From Misgurnus anguillicaudatus (taxonomy: Eukaryota; Chordata; Actinopteri; Cypriniformes; Cobitidae), in contig NC_073361.2 of the NCBI RefSeq assembly GCF_027580225.2, positions 19,849,001-19,913,000 on the forward strand: DNA of 64,000 nucleotides, in the 5' to 3' direction. Below are positions 46,245 through 57,060 of the stretch, piece after piece. Within the stretch, counting starts at the first letter, position 1, and each line of letters begins with the position of its first letter. The notes under the pieces are model-generated. The model searched no databases. It saw only the letters and a program-made list of their open reading frames with translations, and was not told the DNA's origin. The position numbers were made by a program, and so were the translations under genes.

Positions 46245-46915
46245 TAATGACTATTTTAATGAGTTTATAAAGCTTATACTGACATCTTTTGGGATTGTCC
46301 CACCATACATAGCCTTTGGAAGGACAATAAGGGCATTTTGGAAAATCTACTAAAAGTGAAAATGTATTTTGACTTCCAAACATTTTACTGGATATCTTTC
46401 CAGACAATCTTTCTCAAGATCAAGCATTTCTTCTCATTCTCCTCTTAATGACAGCAAGGAAAATGATAACAATCTGTTGGCAAAGCCTGAGCCACCTACC
46501 GTTACGCAATGGACACAAAAGATAAAGCAAGCTTATTTAAATGGAACAGTATGTAAGAAATTTATATCAATTAATCATAAAATGGCCCTAATATGTCACT
46601 AGACATTAAGAAATCATTTTCATTTCAAATACTTATATCACTCACAAAAGTGGTCTGGCCAGGATATTGTCATTTAAAAAGTGGAGTTGCAGCCCTCAAC
46701 TGATGTTTATGTTGTCATTTTGTGTATTGACCACCATCTGTGTGATTGCAGTACCAGTTTTTGCCACAAGTTTTGTGATTGCAATACCAGTTTTGGCCAC
46801 AATCCTACATACTGTTTCTTTAATGGAAAGGTTGACAGCACAACTGCAATTAAAAACCCAATTTTTTGAAAGAAGATGGGGTCCAGTTATTGACTTTTTG
46901 AAATAGGACATAAGC
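46245..46915 (+). pseudogene. 3' end of an L1/Tx1 ORF2, interrupted by a TTAA element
   Basis: One frame reads DIFWDCPTIHSLWKDNKGIL, then LENLLKVKMYFDFQTFYWIS, typical of the C-terminus of L1-type ORF2. After a frame change, KQAYL is cut at 46537 by the TTAA element. Coding resumes at 46824 as MERLTAQLQLKTQFFERRW and ends at a stop. The 5' part of the LINE is absent. It is unrelated in position to the LINE at 23.5 kb. Confidence 0.7.
46537..46823. mobile_element. TTAA element, family AGGAACAGTATGTA, copy 2
   Basis: TTAA at 46537-46540 and 46820-46823. The left end has one change (ATGGAACAGTATGTAAG). It is inserted in the LINE ORF2 fragment; removing the element and one TTAA joins the LINE frame. 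Confidence 0.85.
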
Positions 46916-47952
46916 CTATGCATTAAATTGTTTATATTTCTGATTGTAAATAATGTATGAAGCCCAGTCTCAGGACAATGTTCATGTTTTTTTCTCTTTC
47001 TTTTGTGTGTATTCACAATATATACGAAATAAAGCTTATACTGTAGCAAATGTGTGTGGATTTGTAAAACACAGTGTGAGACTTGGGACAATGAAGTTTA
47101 TTTTTTTTAAGTAAGCAATAATATAAAGCCAGCCATTTGTTATCGCAAAATAAATCCGAACAGGGTGATCAGGACCCCCAACGTAAGGGATTTATGTGCA
47201 ACTGGCTGGTTGTAAATGTACCTGCTTATTACTTGGCTATTTGCCACTTGAGTAAATATATGGACACAAAATATATTTTACAAGCTCATTTGTAAGAAAT
47301 GCAAACCTTCAGTAAGGAAAATGCATTTTCTGGCACTTTAAGCCAAAATGCGTTCAAACAAGTTCAAAGTTTAAACAAGATGAACATGCATTTGGTTGAA
47401 TAATTCGTAAAAAAAAATCTCATGTACTATATGTTATTAATTATGCATATTTATATTTAATTTATTAAACAGCACCAGTCAAGCTGATTTTCTGTTTTTT
47501 TCTAGGAAAAACAAACCTTGGAATGTTGGGACTGGCCAATCAGAATCAACCATTCCAGTGCAAAGTGTAATACATTTGTATGACAAAATCAAAATAATTT
47601 AATTAACATTTTCAAAAAGTTTTTTATATACATGATACTCACATTCTTGTAAACACAGACTCATCTATTTATATTTATGTTTGGATACTTGCTCATACCA
47701 AATCACTAGTTTGCAGGCTGCATGTCTTAAAACTATAACATAGCGTTATTTTAATTTTCATTTAATAAACATGCTGTTTTCATTATTATAAAAACTAAAT
47801 GTACTCCATATTTATAAAAAAACACACCATTAAGTCCCACTATTTGGCCTAGGTGGTTAATTATGATTCATTGATATCATTTGCTTGTTAACTTATGATG
47901 ACTCATGTGGTAAGGAATACTGTTTCCGGGTCCATGCCTAGACTCATTACAA
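46916..47952. other. LINE tail, then intron with nothing recognised
   Basis: The first about 130 bases look like the 3' UTR of the LINE fragment (TTGTAAATAATGTATG, then an AATAAAG at 47027). The remainder is AT-rich intron without recognised features. Confidence 0.4.
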
Positions 47953-48082
47953 TAGAGGGTATGCACGTGACGTCATCTTCAGCAAAAGTGACTGCGGTTA
48001 CGCCCAATGAGTGGCAAAAGACAGAGCGGCAGCATTTGTGTACAGTGTGAAATCAGTGAAAACACGAGGAAAACGCGTCTAA

Positions 48083-48220
48083 ATGGGAAAAAGCTGTTGT
48101 GCGATAGACTGTACTAACAGATTAACAAGAATTCAGAGCTATCGTTTTGCAGACTGCCAAGAAACACTGAAAGGAGAAGTAAATGGATCGTTCATGCCTA
48201 CGTCCACAGACCACAGGTGG
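48083..48220 (+). pseudogene. THAP-like zinc-finger start, truncated
   Basis: Reads MGKSCCAIDCTNRLTRIQSY then RFADCQETLKG, with the Cys-x4-Cys spacing seen at the start of THAP C2CH fingers. The remaining Cys and His of the finger are not in frame. This is a broken transposon fragment, not a host gene. Confidence 0.5.
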
Positions 48221-48241
48221 GTTGATAAGTTTCTAGGGTCA

Positions 48242-48563
48242 CTATCAAGGAGAGGTTTTACTTTCTACTTAAAAGTATTTTTTCAAGTATTTGTATTTTA
48301 TTTAAAAAACATACATTCCAAAGCATATATCATAATTTTTCTCTTGTTTTACATTTAATATTCAAGTACATTAACATACTTTTACTCAAGTAAAAGTACA
48401 AAACTTTAATGTAATTAGGTATCAAATAAATTTTAATACGCAATATTAAAGAATACACAGTATGATTCTATACAATTTTTCCCAAGACAAACACCCTAAT
48501 AAAGCACAGATGCTTGGAAAATGTAACTAATGTAACTAAGTATTGTCCACCTCTGCTATCAAG
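48242..48563. mobile_element. Short hAT-like element
   Basis: Body 48250-48555, from GAGAGGTTTTACTTT to GTCCACCTCTG, flanked by an exact 8-bp duplication CTATCAAG. The end and the ACTCAAGTAAAAGTAC core place it with the element at 42749. Confidence 0.8.
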
Positions 48564-49028
48564 TTCAACTAAATTCAATTTAAGCTGATAAGAGTTAGTT
48601 TTATTGGCATTTTCGCAGCACCCGCAATGAAAACCAGCCACTTTGTTGAACGTTTGCCACTCAACGGGGCGTGCCCCAGCGTGGTCACGTGGAAAAGTGA
48701 CGTCAATGCATACTCTCTAAAGAGGAATTTTTTATGCAGCTGTTTACGAGCACTATTTATTCATATCACACATTTTATAAACTCAGTGTACACTGCAGTC
48801 TTCAGGTTCACAAAATCACCAGCAGCAATATATAAATAATTCGTAAAAAAAAAAACATGTCCATGAGTCCAAGTCTGATCATCTCGAAATTTGTTATGGA
48901 GATAAAAATTAACATTGGGGTTTTTTGGTAGTTTTGCATTATGATAGGACTGTATATTAGCATGTTTTGTTGTTTGTTACTTCCCTATGGAATCTAAGAT
49001 CGGTTGGACCCGGAAGCAATGCATGCAT

Positions 49029-49255
49029 TCTAAAAATGGCTTGACTTATTTTTAAGCCATGTTGGGTAAATATTGGACAGAACACACCGCTGTGTTAAAA
49101 TTTACCCAATGTTGGGTTGTTTTAACCCAACTGTTGGGTTATTATAACCCAGGGTTGCATAACAACAATCCACCACTGGGTAATTTTTAACCCAGCATGT
49201 GTTCGGATTAATATTTACCCATTATGGTTTAAAAATAACCCAGACATTTTTAGAG
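49029..49255. mobile_element. Palindromic MITE, TCTAAAAATG ends, GGGTTA-rich
   Basis: Starts TCTAAAAATGGCTTGACTT and ends AACCCAGACATTTTTAGAG. The arms hold TGTTGGGTAAATATTGGACA and the inverse. A partial copy is at 30582. Confidence 0.8.
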
Positions 49256-50534
49256 TATGACGGCAGACTTAACAAGTGAATTGTTTACGCAAACAAATCA
49301 TTTACATAAGATAAAAATCAGGCAATGCCTTTACAAATAAGGCAGTAGGCAATTTCAACTCACTTTCTAACACTACACTCATCACCATATTGAGTATTTC
49401 TCCAATTCTTTTTCTATGAGTGTTTCTTCTCAAATATTTACTGTCTCTGTTTAATGTGAAGGCAGAATAGATGAGAGGTTAAAAACAACAATTGTGCCTC
49501 TTCTCTACAGCCAATTAGAGTTGTAAAAGCATCACGCCTGACTGTCTGTCACCCCTAATGCAGTACCAACATCCTGTGACATAACCCACTGAGGATTTTT
49601 CATATATTGTAGGGAGCAGACACAGTCCTTAATTTATCCCAGGATGCACCGGGGCTTTGTGGTACTCTTTTACTTGTTTGTTTAACAAAAACGCTGCAAG
49701 CTATATTGCTCAAAGCTCGGCTTAATGGAAGTATTTTTTGTAAGACAGCGTACAATTAAACACCTACAATAACAGGACGATTGTTAATTTACAGGAAGAG
49801 CACAGAGCTACAAAATCATTCGAGATCAATCAAGATTCGATAATCTGGTTTTTGATCATCTCTGCAGATTTATATCACATTTATCACAGACCCATGTTAT
49901 ATTATTCACTTCTGTCTTAGAAAAGGGAAACTTCATTCAATTAAATTTAACTGCAGTCGATTGTTCAAAGGCAGCTTTATGTCTATAACTATACGTCCTA
50001 TTATTCATTTAAACTGTCTAGGATAAACAATCCTTAACTTTTTCCTGTGCCTGTAAACAACTTAACAGTATCGAATGCTTCAATAACATCTTTGAATTCT
50101 TTTTGTGCTGAAACGTTGGCTTTATAAGAGGGAAAATACCTTAGCAAGAAAAGATGTTGTGCTAGAATCACATATGGATATACTTTGCAAATACGTCCTG
50201 GCATTCGGCATTCGTACGATGGAAAAATTACATGTTCAATGTGTGGGTGTACGAATGACCCACAGGACATTGTAAATTAATAATGGGTGTGTCACTGAGC
50301 TCAAACAGCTGGCCCTCAATCTCTTTTCTCTCTAAAATGTGTGTGAAACACTGTGTCTAAATGTCAAAACACTTCAGGAACGTTGTGGTTCTTTTGGGCA
50401 GATTGGGGTATTTTCCATTCTTTGCATTGTGATAGATCTTAGAAAAGGCATAACGAGAGGTGGGATAAGACGAGAGGAATGAGATGAGGGATGGGATGGA
50501 GCGTTGCAAAAATAATGAGAACGTTCCAACTCAC
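49256..50534. other. Intron, nothing recognised
   Basis: End of the 19.7-kb intron before the 38-nt exon. No feature seen. Confidence 0.4.
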
Positions 50535-50572
50535 CGTTTCTCTTGTTCATGCTCCAGCTTCACCCGCAAATC
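50535..50572 (-). CDS. map3k3: MAP3K3-like, coding exon 3: start of PB1 domain (38 nt)
   Basis: A very small exon coding for about residues 41-53, reading DLRVKLEHEQEK plus two bases of an Arg codon. It is bordered by TTGCAG before 50572 and GTGAGT after 50535. It aligns with the first PB1 beta strand of MEKK2/3 (human DVRIKFEHNGERR). Phase 0 in and phase 2 out match both neighbours. It lies between a 3.1-kb and a 19.7-kb intron. PB1 domains pair through acidic and basic faces; MEKK2/3 use theirs to bind the MEK5 PB1 domain. Confidence 0.88.
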
Positions 50573-50979
50573 CTGCAAGAGGAAAACACAAAATTAAACA
50601 AGTCCTGTGGAAAATGAATAAAATGCTGAATACTTGAATTAGTTATTTATGTGAAAAGCAGTATGGAGCATCATTAGAGATATATACTGTACACAGTGTG
50701 GCTGTTTTTTGTACCCATCACAACTACCCAGGCTCAAAGTTGAGCTGTATGATACTGTATAAGCATTACTGCATGTCTCCTTCGAGACAACGCAACACCT
50801 ATTGAAGAGTCTGAATACTGTGTTTACATTCATACTGTAATGTCATCTCCATTATGCATATCACATGCACATGTACATTATGCACCCCAAAAATTTTTGA
50901 GATTTTGTGTTGTTTCTGAATGATGTCTGGCTAGTTGAGGAAGTTCATGCTGGTACTCATGCTGGAAATGTGTGTGTGT

Positions 50980-51023
<44 letters not shown>

Positions 51024-51460
51024 AAATGATGTAAAAATATGAGAAAGGGCAACCAACCAAGGGCGAGTTAGAGAAAGCCAGCTGTTTGTGTACCAGACAG
51101 ACAGAAAGTGTGTGTAAGTGCAGAGTGCGTGCCAGCCAATTATCTTCAGGACTGGCTTGTGTCCTGTGTGGAGTGACAGCATTGTAAATGGAAATTTAGT
51201 CAATGAACAAAACCACAGAAATACTGAGGTTTATGTTATACAGAGAGACCGGATGTTAAGGGATTTTAGAGGTCTCTCAGTCTCAGATGTATCCTGTTTA
51301 AAATTGTACAATACAGCTATGGGATTATGTCAAGTTAAGTGGATGGTAGGACTGGACAATAAAGTTTAACATCTATTGTAGACAAACAGTTAACAAATGA
51401 AAATGCAAGATTTCATTTGAGAAGATACTGTAGATCCGGATACATTTAGATTGTAAATGC
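50573..51460. repeat. Intron with a GA microsatellite
   Basis: A GA run at 50985-51014, flanked by GT and CAGA repeats. Otherwise nothing recognised. Confidence 0.6.
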
Positions 51461-51529
51461 TTAAAGGAACAGTATGTAAGAAATTTATATCAATTAATCA
51501 TAAAATGGCCCTGATATGTCACTAGACAT

Positions 51530-52356
51530 AGAGACAGAGCGCAGTTATGCAAATTTGAAAACCACGCCCACCAGGGGGAAAACAATCCAACCGTCTGTCT
51601 CCATTGACTTTGTATTGCGAGAGGCCGCCTCCTTGTCATTTCTGGCTTATAGAAAAAAACAGAATAATGCCTAAAAGCTGCTGTGTGACAATATGTACAG
51701 CTAACAAGCCAAAAAAAACTGAAATACGTTTTTATAAGCTGTCGAGCCGTAAAACCCAGCCTTTATGGATAAAAAAGTGGATCGCCGACTACGTTTCCCC
51801 CTATCTACACAGTTCTACTAATAGTAGTACTATGAAAAGTTGCCTGTTTCCACTTTTGTGTCTTTAAACGCTTGTTTATAAGCTTATAAAAACTTATTTA
51901 CAGATAAAACTTAAAAACAGAATAATGCCTAAAAGCTGCTGTGTGACAAGGTGTACAGCTAACAAGCTAAAAAAAACCAGAAATAAGTTTTTATAAGCTG
52001 TCGAACCCAAAAAACGAGCGTTTAAAGACACAAAAGTGGAAACAGGCAACTTTTCATAATACTCCTATTAGTAGAACTGCGTCCACTAGGGGGAAACATA
52101 GTCGGCGATCCACTTTTTTCTCCTTAAAGGCTGGGTTTTACAGCTCAACAGCCTACAAAAACGTATCTATGGGTTTTTTGGCTTGTTAGCTGTACATATT
52201 GTCACACAGCAGCTTTTAGTATTATTCTGTTTTTTGTTATAAGCCAGAAATGACAAGGAGGCGGCCTTTCGCAATACAAAGTCAATGGAGACGGTTGGAT
52301 TGTTTTCCCCCCGGTGGCCGTGGTTTTCAGGTTATGACGTGCTGCGCTCTGTCTCT
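51530..52356. mobile_element. Fold-back element carrying THAP-like coding starts
   Basis: Ends AGAGACAGAGCGCAG at 51530 and CTGCGCTCTGTCTCT ending at 52356, with AT on each side as a possible 2-bp duplication. Two long inverted arms (about 300 bp) surround a middle block that is a third, direct copy of part of the arm. The left arm has an intact start, MPKSCCVTICTANKPKK (ATG 51667); the middle has another (ATG 51926); the right arm (minus strand) has ATA in place of ATG. No transposase body is present. Confidence 0.75.
51667..51867 (+). pseudogene. THAP-like zinc-finger start in fold-back element
   Basis: MPKSCCVTICTANKPKKTEI then RFYKLSSRKTQPLWIKKW, ending at a stop at 51865-51867. It has the Cys-x4-Cys start and the FYKLPS-like and Trp positions of THAP domains, but the later Cys and His ligands and the AVPTLF end are missing. 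It is likely the captured or residual first exon of a THAP transposase. Confidence 0.55.
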
Positions 52357-52584
52357 ATTAAGAAATCATTTTCATTTCAAATACTTATATCACTGACAAC
52401 AGTGGTCTGGCCAGGATATTGTCATTTAAAAAGTGGAGTTGCAGCCCTCAACTGATGTTCATGTTGTCATGTTGTGTTTTGGCCACCAGCTGTGTGATTG
52501 CAGTACCAGTTTTAGCCACAAGTTTTGTGATTGCAATATCAAGTTTTGGCCACAATCCTACATACTGTTAATTTAATACATTAA

Positions 52585-53075
52585 ACAGTCCCTCCAGAAA
52601 AACGTGATTATGCGATCGCATGATTCAATGCATAATCAGACAAAGTACGCATATTTATGTGGGGGACGCATTTTTTCAAATACGCCGCACTTTCGCAGCA
52701 TAAATTGCATATTTCCGTGCACAAAATATGCGAGGCATGCATGATTTCCAAACCCCCGCATTTTCGTCGCAAGAATCACATATATCTTAGCAGAAAGTTG
52801 AAAAATGTTGCATTTACTTCACACGAGCAAAGCCATGCCCCCTGTTGCCATGGGAACGTTATGAAGTGACGTGATTATGTGACGTGAACATTATTCAAAA
52901 GATGCAAACACTTTTGGCAAGTTCCCACAGTTTTTGCAAGTTTCCGCAATTTCATTGCATAAAATTGCATAAAAATCCCGCATATTCCATCGCATTTGTT
53001 AAGGAAACTTGCCACAAGATCAATGATTTTGGCCCGCAACAATCACAAACAAACTCCACGTTTTTCTGGAAGGAC
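52585..53075. mobile_element. DNA element with CAGTCCCTCCAGAAAAACG ends
   Basis: Starts CAGTCCCTCCAGAAAAACG; the inverse CGTTTTTCTGGAAGGA lies near 53059-53074. The interior is full of GCAT/ATGC words (for example CGCATATT, AATTGCAT). Non-coding; target duplication not confirmed. Confidence 0.65.
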
Positions 53076-53678
53076 ATATTATACATTTTAACTTAATGCA
53101 TTAAGCATTTACAATCTGCATTGTAGATGCATCTTTATTACAAACTCTCAAGGGTAGTCACTGGGATATTACCCTTTAAAAAAGTACTAATATGTACGAA
53201 AACCCTCGGGGGACTAATATGTACTTTTCAGGTACAAATGTGTACTTTTTTGAAAAGGTTCCACCGCAATGACTGCTTTTGTGCCCTTATTTATAAGAGT
53301 GCATGGGCTTAACTAAATAAACATAAGGAACAATAATTAATCATGTAAAATTAATCAATAATATGCATAATCATTTTTGCACAAATCATTATATGTAAAA
53401 TAGCATTACTAATCAGTTTAAAGTAATGAGGCAAAAAAAGATCTATTCATTAAACCATTTGAACAGTTTAAAGTGACTTTTCAACTTTTTCACAGAGTGC
53501 ATAGTAAGTATGGTATTACATGTTTTATTGAATATTAATATCAAAATATAATTCCGATTTATTCATAGATTTATTTATTTATTTTTTATATTTTAAAAGA
53601 TAATAAAAAGCAAACTGTAAAACTGTTCCTACAGCAATGTGATGCATTCTGGGAAGTATAGCAATTGAAGGTAGTTAC
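53076..53678. repeat. Intron with a short GGTACA-type repeat fragment
   Basis: At about 53155-53300 there is a fragment with GTACTAATATGTACG and CAGGTACAAATGTGTACTTT words, as in a common fish repeat. The rest shows nothing. Confidence 0.4.
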
Positions 53679-53794
53679 CTGTCTGTAGGCCTGGGTTCTG
53701 CTCTTGGGCTTGTTACTGTTGTTGGTTTTGATCTGGTAGCAGAAGCGTAAAGCTGCCAGGTCCTTCATTATGGAGTTGAGCGCCTCTTCGTCAT
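53679..53794 (-). CDS. map3k3: MAP3K3-like, coding exon 2: N-terminal helix
   Basis: This exon codes for about residues 2-40. It begins DDEEALNSIMKDLAAL and ends AYRQ. Acceptor TTTTAG precedes 53794 and donor GTAACT follows 53679. The first two bases (AT) complete a codon begun in an unseen exon, which fits an upstream exon ending ATG-G and a start of MDDEEALN. The start resembles human MEKK3 (MDEQEALNSIM). In mammals this amphipathic helix is the docking site for CCM2 in endothelial cells, so that interaction is probably conserved here (inference). The following basic, Asn/Lys-rich stretch is poorly conserved in the family. An ATG at 53794 itself is out of frame and is not the start. Confidence 0.88.
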
Positions 53795-55850
53795 CTAAAA
53801 CACACAAAGATAAATTTATGTCACGCTGTTATTGGATCTTAAAAAAAGCATTACAACTGTATGACTGGCTGCCAAATGAAACATGCTGGTTGGTGAAAAA
53901 TGACTAAATGAATGACATAATAATGATTGAGGAATTTAGGTTTTTTTAAGCAGCATCACCAAACTTTTTTTTTTTCAAAAGATTTTGACATTCCTGGACA
54001 AAATTTGAAGTGCTTGCCCACTGATACAACATGCGTTATGAGTGGTGTTAGTGCTTTTTTACCATCATTTCAAATGAGTTATAAGTTCAGACTCACAATG
54101 AGCCATTTAAAGTACCATTCCAGTCCATATCACAAATGTGATGCGAGATAAATTGTGTGACAAAATGTCATTTTGGTTCAAATGAGAAATACTAATAATC
54201 ATGTGTAAGTTACCAAGCATTCGACTCCATTTTCGACTGTAGCAAATGTTTAAGCAACATCTATTTTAAAGCGATGCCAAATTTAGGATCCAAGTGCAAA
54301 TGAGGTGTCATTCACACCTCCTAAGCAACTTCTGTTTGAAATGAATAGTTCTGTTTGAATTTCCTATAACGTAAGCAAACTGCACATCTAATGAAATATT
54401 TAAATACCACAGTGTCTTTTAAAACACGGTGTAAAAAAGGACATGGTGTCACAGGACACTCTTTGTCTGGAACACAAACCTGACCGCTATTTCCTTTTAG
54501 ATTTTATCAGGGAAAACGTGACTTTTTGGTTCAAATGACGTCTCATTTTATTGATAAGGGCTCTTTCAAGCCATTTGAAAGCAAACACATATTTATACTA
54601 TATATTTTTTTATATATTGTTAAATTACACAGCCTTTCTAATAAGTGCAAGAAACCACAAGCCATCATAATGACACTAAAGATTTAGTCACATATTGATT
54701 GGCTTGTCCTGCACCAACGCATTAATTAAACCATCAGCTTTACCACTCACAGCGTAGGTGAGAATTTGAATAATGCAATATACACTAAACAAGATAAGCA
54801 TTAGGCATTACCGCAAGTCAGTGGAAAGCAACAACGACGTTCATCCGAGCTTCAGAGAGCCACTAAAATAATAAAATGAAGCAATAACTCAGGGTAAAAA
54901 GCGATTTTGTTTTAACCTGCCCTTGCGAATCGAAAACTAATAGGCTTTCTTTTTTCGACAATTAAAATGAAACTGTTTTTACGCTGGATAAAAGCTTGTT
55001 AAAAATCCCCAATCCGTCCTCGGAGGACACTGAAAGGTTTTGCACAAAACCTGAGCGCAGCTCATGTGTGTCTTGAATAAATAACTGGTTTATAACCAAA
55101 ACAACTGTAACAAACTCCACTCTTAAAAAAATAACGCAAAAAAAAACAACAACGAATAAAACATTAAAACAGCCCACAGACTCAGTCGTCACCTTGCTGC
55201 CTTCCATCAAAAGGGAAATGGGGAGCAATCATGCAAATAAGCGTGTCATACATTAACATATCAAGGAGCCCTAATGGGACCAATTAAGCGCGTCTTGTAA
55301 TTAGATTCGGAGTGGAAGGTCATTCACCTCTACTATCACAGGGAGAGGGAGAGAAATGGTTCGTACTGTATGCACCTCTTTAGTGTTGATCTATGGCTTT
55401 ATTTATCCACAAGATATAAAAAATGAAGTCATTATAAAATTTGATTTATTCAGTCAATGCTATGATGATGAGTGCTTGTAAGGGTTGAATCTGTCTTGGT
55501 TAGTCTTTACCTGTGCCTGTTTTACTTTACAAACATCCTGGTTTTATTAAAAACAGTAATTCATCTTTATTAAAAAGCATAGCCTGGGCAAGTGTGCAGG
55601 ACTTTTTGGTGGGCTTTTTATAAAACCTACAGATCTGCAGTTGCAATCAATATTATTAACAAAACATAAAAATAAGCTAGTTTTATAAGACTAGTTCACC
55701 AAAAAGTAGAATTCTGATAATACTCATACAATGTATACTTTATAATGCACTGTAAGTCAATGGATAAAACCCCCTGCCATCTTTCTTTTTCTTCAATTAA
55801 TGACAAACAAAAATATTTTGCATGTGTAGGTATGATGTAATTATGATATG
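53795..55850. other. Presumed first intron, nothing recognised
   Basis: The missing ATG exon of the kinase must lie at higher coordinates than 53794 or beyond the window. No good ATGG|GT junction was seen here. Confidence 0.35.
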
Positions 55851-56219
55851 AATATGGCGGCGCGCACCGTTCTAAAAAAAACGAACACATTGTTTTCTAT
55901 GAGTATACGCACACACCGGCGCCGACAGGTGGCGCCTGTCCTCGCCGTCCAGCTACGACTCAGGAAATTACTCAAATCCCTATCGTGCCAAACACATAGT
56001 TTAACATTAAATAACATTATATTTGTTCCAAATAAATAACATATATGGCTGCTAACATATATTTTGCATTTTGAAGTAGACGCTATCTGACGAAGCTTGC
56101 GCTATTTAATGTGCACTTCCGGTTTAAGATACCTCCGAGTTGTGCTAGATGCGACTCGACGCGGCGCTGAGAATTTTTATTTGTTTTTAGTTATTTTTTT
56201 GACCATTCTGCCTTTTTTT

Positions 56220-56345
56220 ATTTAAACAGTGATAGAGGAGAGGACAGGAAAGTACAGGGATAAGAGAGGGGTATGGAAACAGCAAATGACCACGAGCCGG
56301 GAATCGAACTCGGACCACATGTCGGAGCGCTACTCACTCGATCGA
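56220..56345 (-). repeat. tRNA-derived SINE-like fragment
   Basis: On the minus strand GAGTTCGATTCCCGGCTCG is a Pol III B-box and T-arm. It is preceded by GAGTAGCGCTCCGACATG and followed by a non-tRNA body. The tRNA-like 5' half is incomplete, so this is a SINE relic and not a tRNA gene. Confidence 0.5.
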
Positions 56346-56588
56346 CGGTTTTTCTTGGTCTAATACTGCATTTACACCAGCAGAAGTAGAGGCGTGAAGC
56401 GTTGGAGGTCTCGCGGCTCGGATAAGGCGTTTCGCGCGGTGTGGAAGACGCGATTCAGTCTCAGTCGCGCGTTAAGTTTGCTCGAATGGTGCAAATTGAG
56501 TGCCTGGCATGGTATGCGCGGTACGCCCGAGTTGATTTTGCGTTTGACGTGAATTTGCGTCGGACGCCCGAGTTGAAAAATGTGAACT

Positions 56589-57052
56589 TAGCCCCATTCA
56601 TTCAATGGTACCATTTAGAGATAAAGTTAGAAGTGACCAAACACATCAACGTTTTTCCTATTTAAGACGAGTAGTTATACGAGCAAGTTTGGTGGTACAA
56701 AATAAAACGTAGCGCTTTTCTAAGCGGATTTAAAAGAGGAACTATATTTTATGGCGTAATAGCACTTTTGGGAGTACTTCGACTGAAAAGTCCGCTCCCC
56801 TTCTCACTCTCATAATGGGAGAGGGAGGGTGTTACTGCGCCGAGTCGAACGTTGATGTGTTTGGTCACTTCTAACTTTATCTCTAAATGGTACCATTGAA
56901 TGAATGGGGCTAGGCTAAATGCTATCGAAGGGTCGCAGCGCGCTCCAGCGCTTACGTGCATGCACACAGATGATAGAGGGATGTATCAACAATTCTTAGT
57001 TAAGGTAATAACATATTTTAATATTGAAAATGAGTAGACTATTCCTTTAACC
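56589..57052. mobile_element. Palindromic element related to the AGGAAAACACC TTAA family
   Basis: Inverted arms contain TAGCCCCATTCATTCAATGG and CCATTGAATGAATGGGGCTA, with AAGTTAGAAGTGACCAAACA and its inverse. The right end is followed by CCTTTAA at about 57046-57052. The arms share words with the element at 1964 but have diverged. Confidence 0.55.
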
Positions 57053-57060
57053 AATCAGGA

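Larger units (their letters stand above)
47953..48719. mobile_element. DNA element with THAP-like coding start and inserted hAT
   Basis: Ends TAGAGGGTATGCACGTGACG at 47953 and TGACGTCAATGCATACTCTCTA ending at 48719 are imperfect inverted repeats. A short frame at 48083 begins MGKSCCAIDCTNRLTR. A hAT element sits at 48250-48555. Superfamily not settled; THAP domains occur in P-element and other transposases. Confidence 0.6.
51461..52576. mobile_element. TTAA element, family AGGAACAGTATGTA, copy 3, split by a fold-back element
   Basis: TTAA at 51461-51464 and 52573-52576; the right end is slightly changed (TACTGTTAATTTAA). The family sequence breaks after CTAGACAT at 51529 and resumes as TAAGAAATC at 52359. 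The interval is the element listed next. Confidence 0.85.
648..53794 (-). other. map3k3: map3k3-type gene, coding span of 15 exons (5' exon missing)
   Basis: This is the only host gene I can support. It encodes a cytosolic Ser/Thr kinase of the MEKK2/MEKK3 group. Family knowledge: these kinases use an N-terminal PB1 domain to pair with MEK5 and drive ERK5 signalling, can activate p38 and JNK through other MAP2Ks, and MEKK3 binds CCM2 through its N-terminal helix. The 15 exons total about 1.82 kb, all with GT-AG borders and matching phases. Adding ATG plus one base gives about 606 codons (human MAP3K3 is about 626 residues). The linker matches MAP3K3 (exons at 19605, 19056, 13586 and 9520), while the kinase domain has MAP3K2-like positions such as SVACTVVEM and EVNALECE. 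The call is MAP3K3, with a teleost MAP3K2/3 ohnologue as the alternative. Introns range from about 0.2 to 19.7 kb and are filled with transposons. Confidence 0.85.

Noticed and set aside
45982..46353. 123-codon frame ending in FWKIY
   Set aside because: Its 3' part is the LINE ORF2 fragment read in the wrong frame; the upstream part shows no domain.
55190..55220. Minus-strand MEGSK followed by GTGACG as the kinase first exon
   Set aside because: It ends in phase 0 and would not join coding exon 2 in frame; no resemblance to known MEKK2/3 starts.
56282..56345. Possible tRNA gene
   Set aside because: Only the T-arm and B box are convincing. The acceptor stem and the D arm do not form, so it is a SINE relic.
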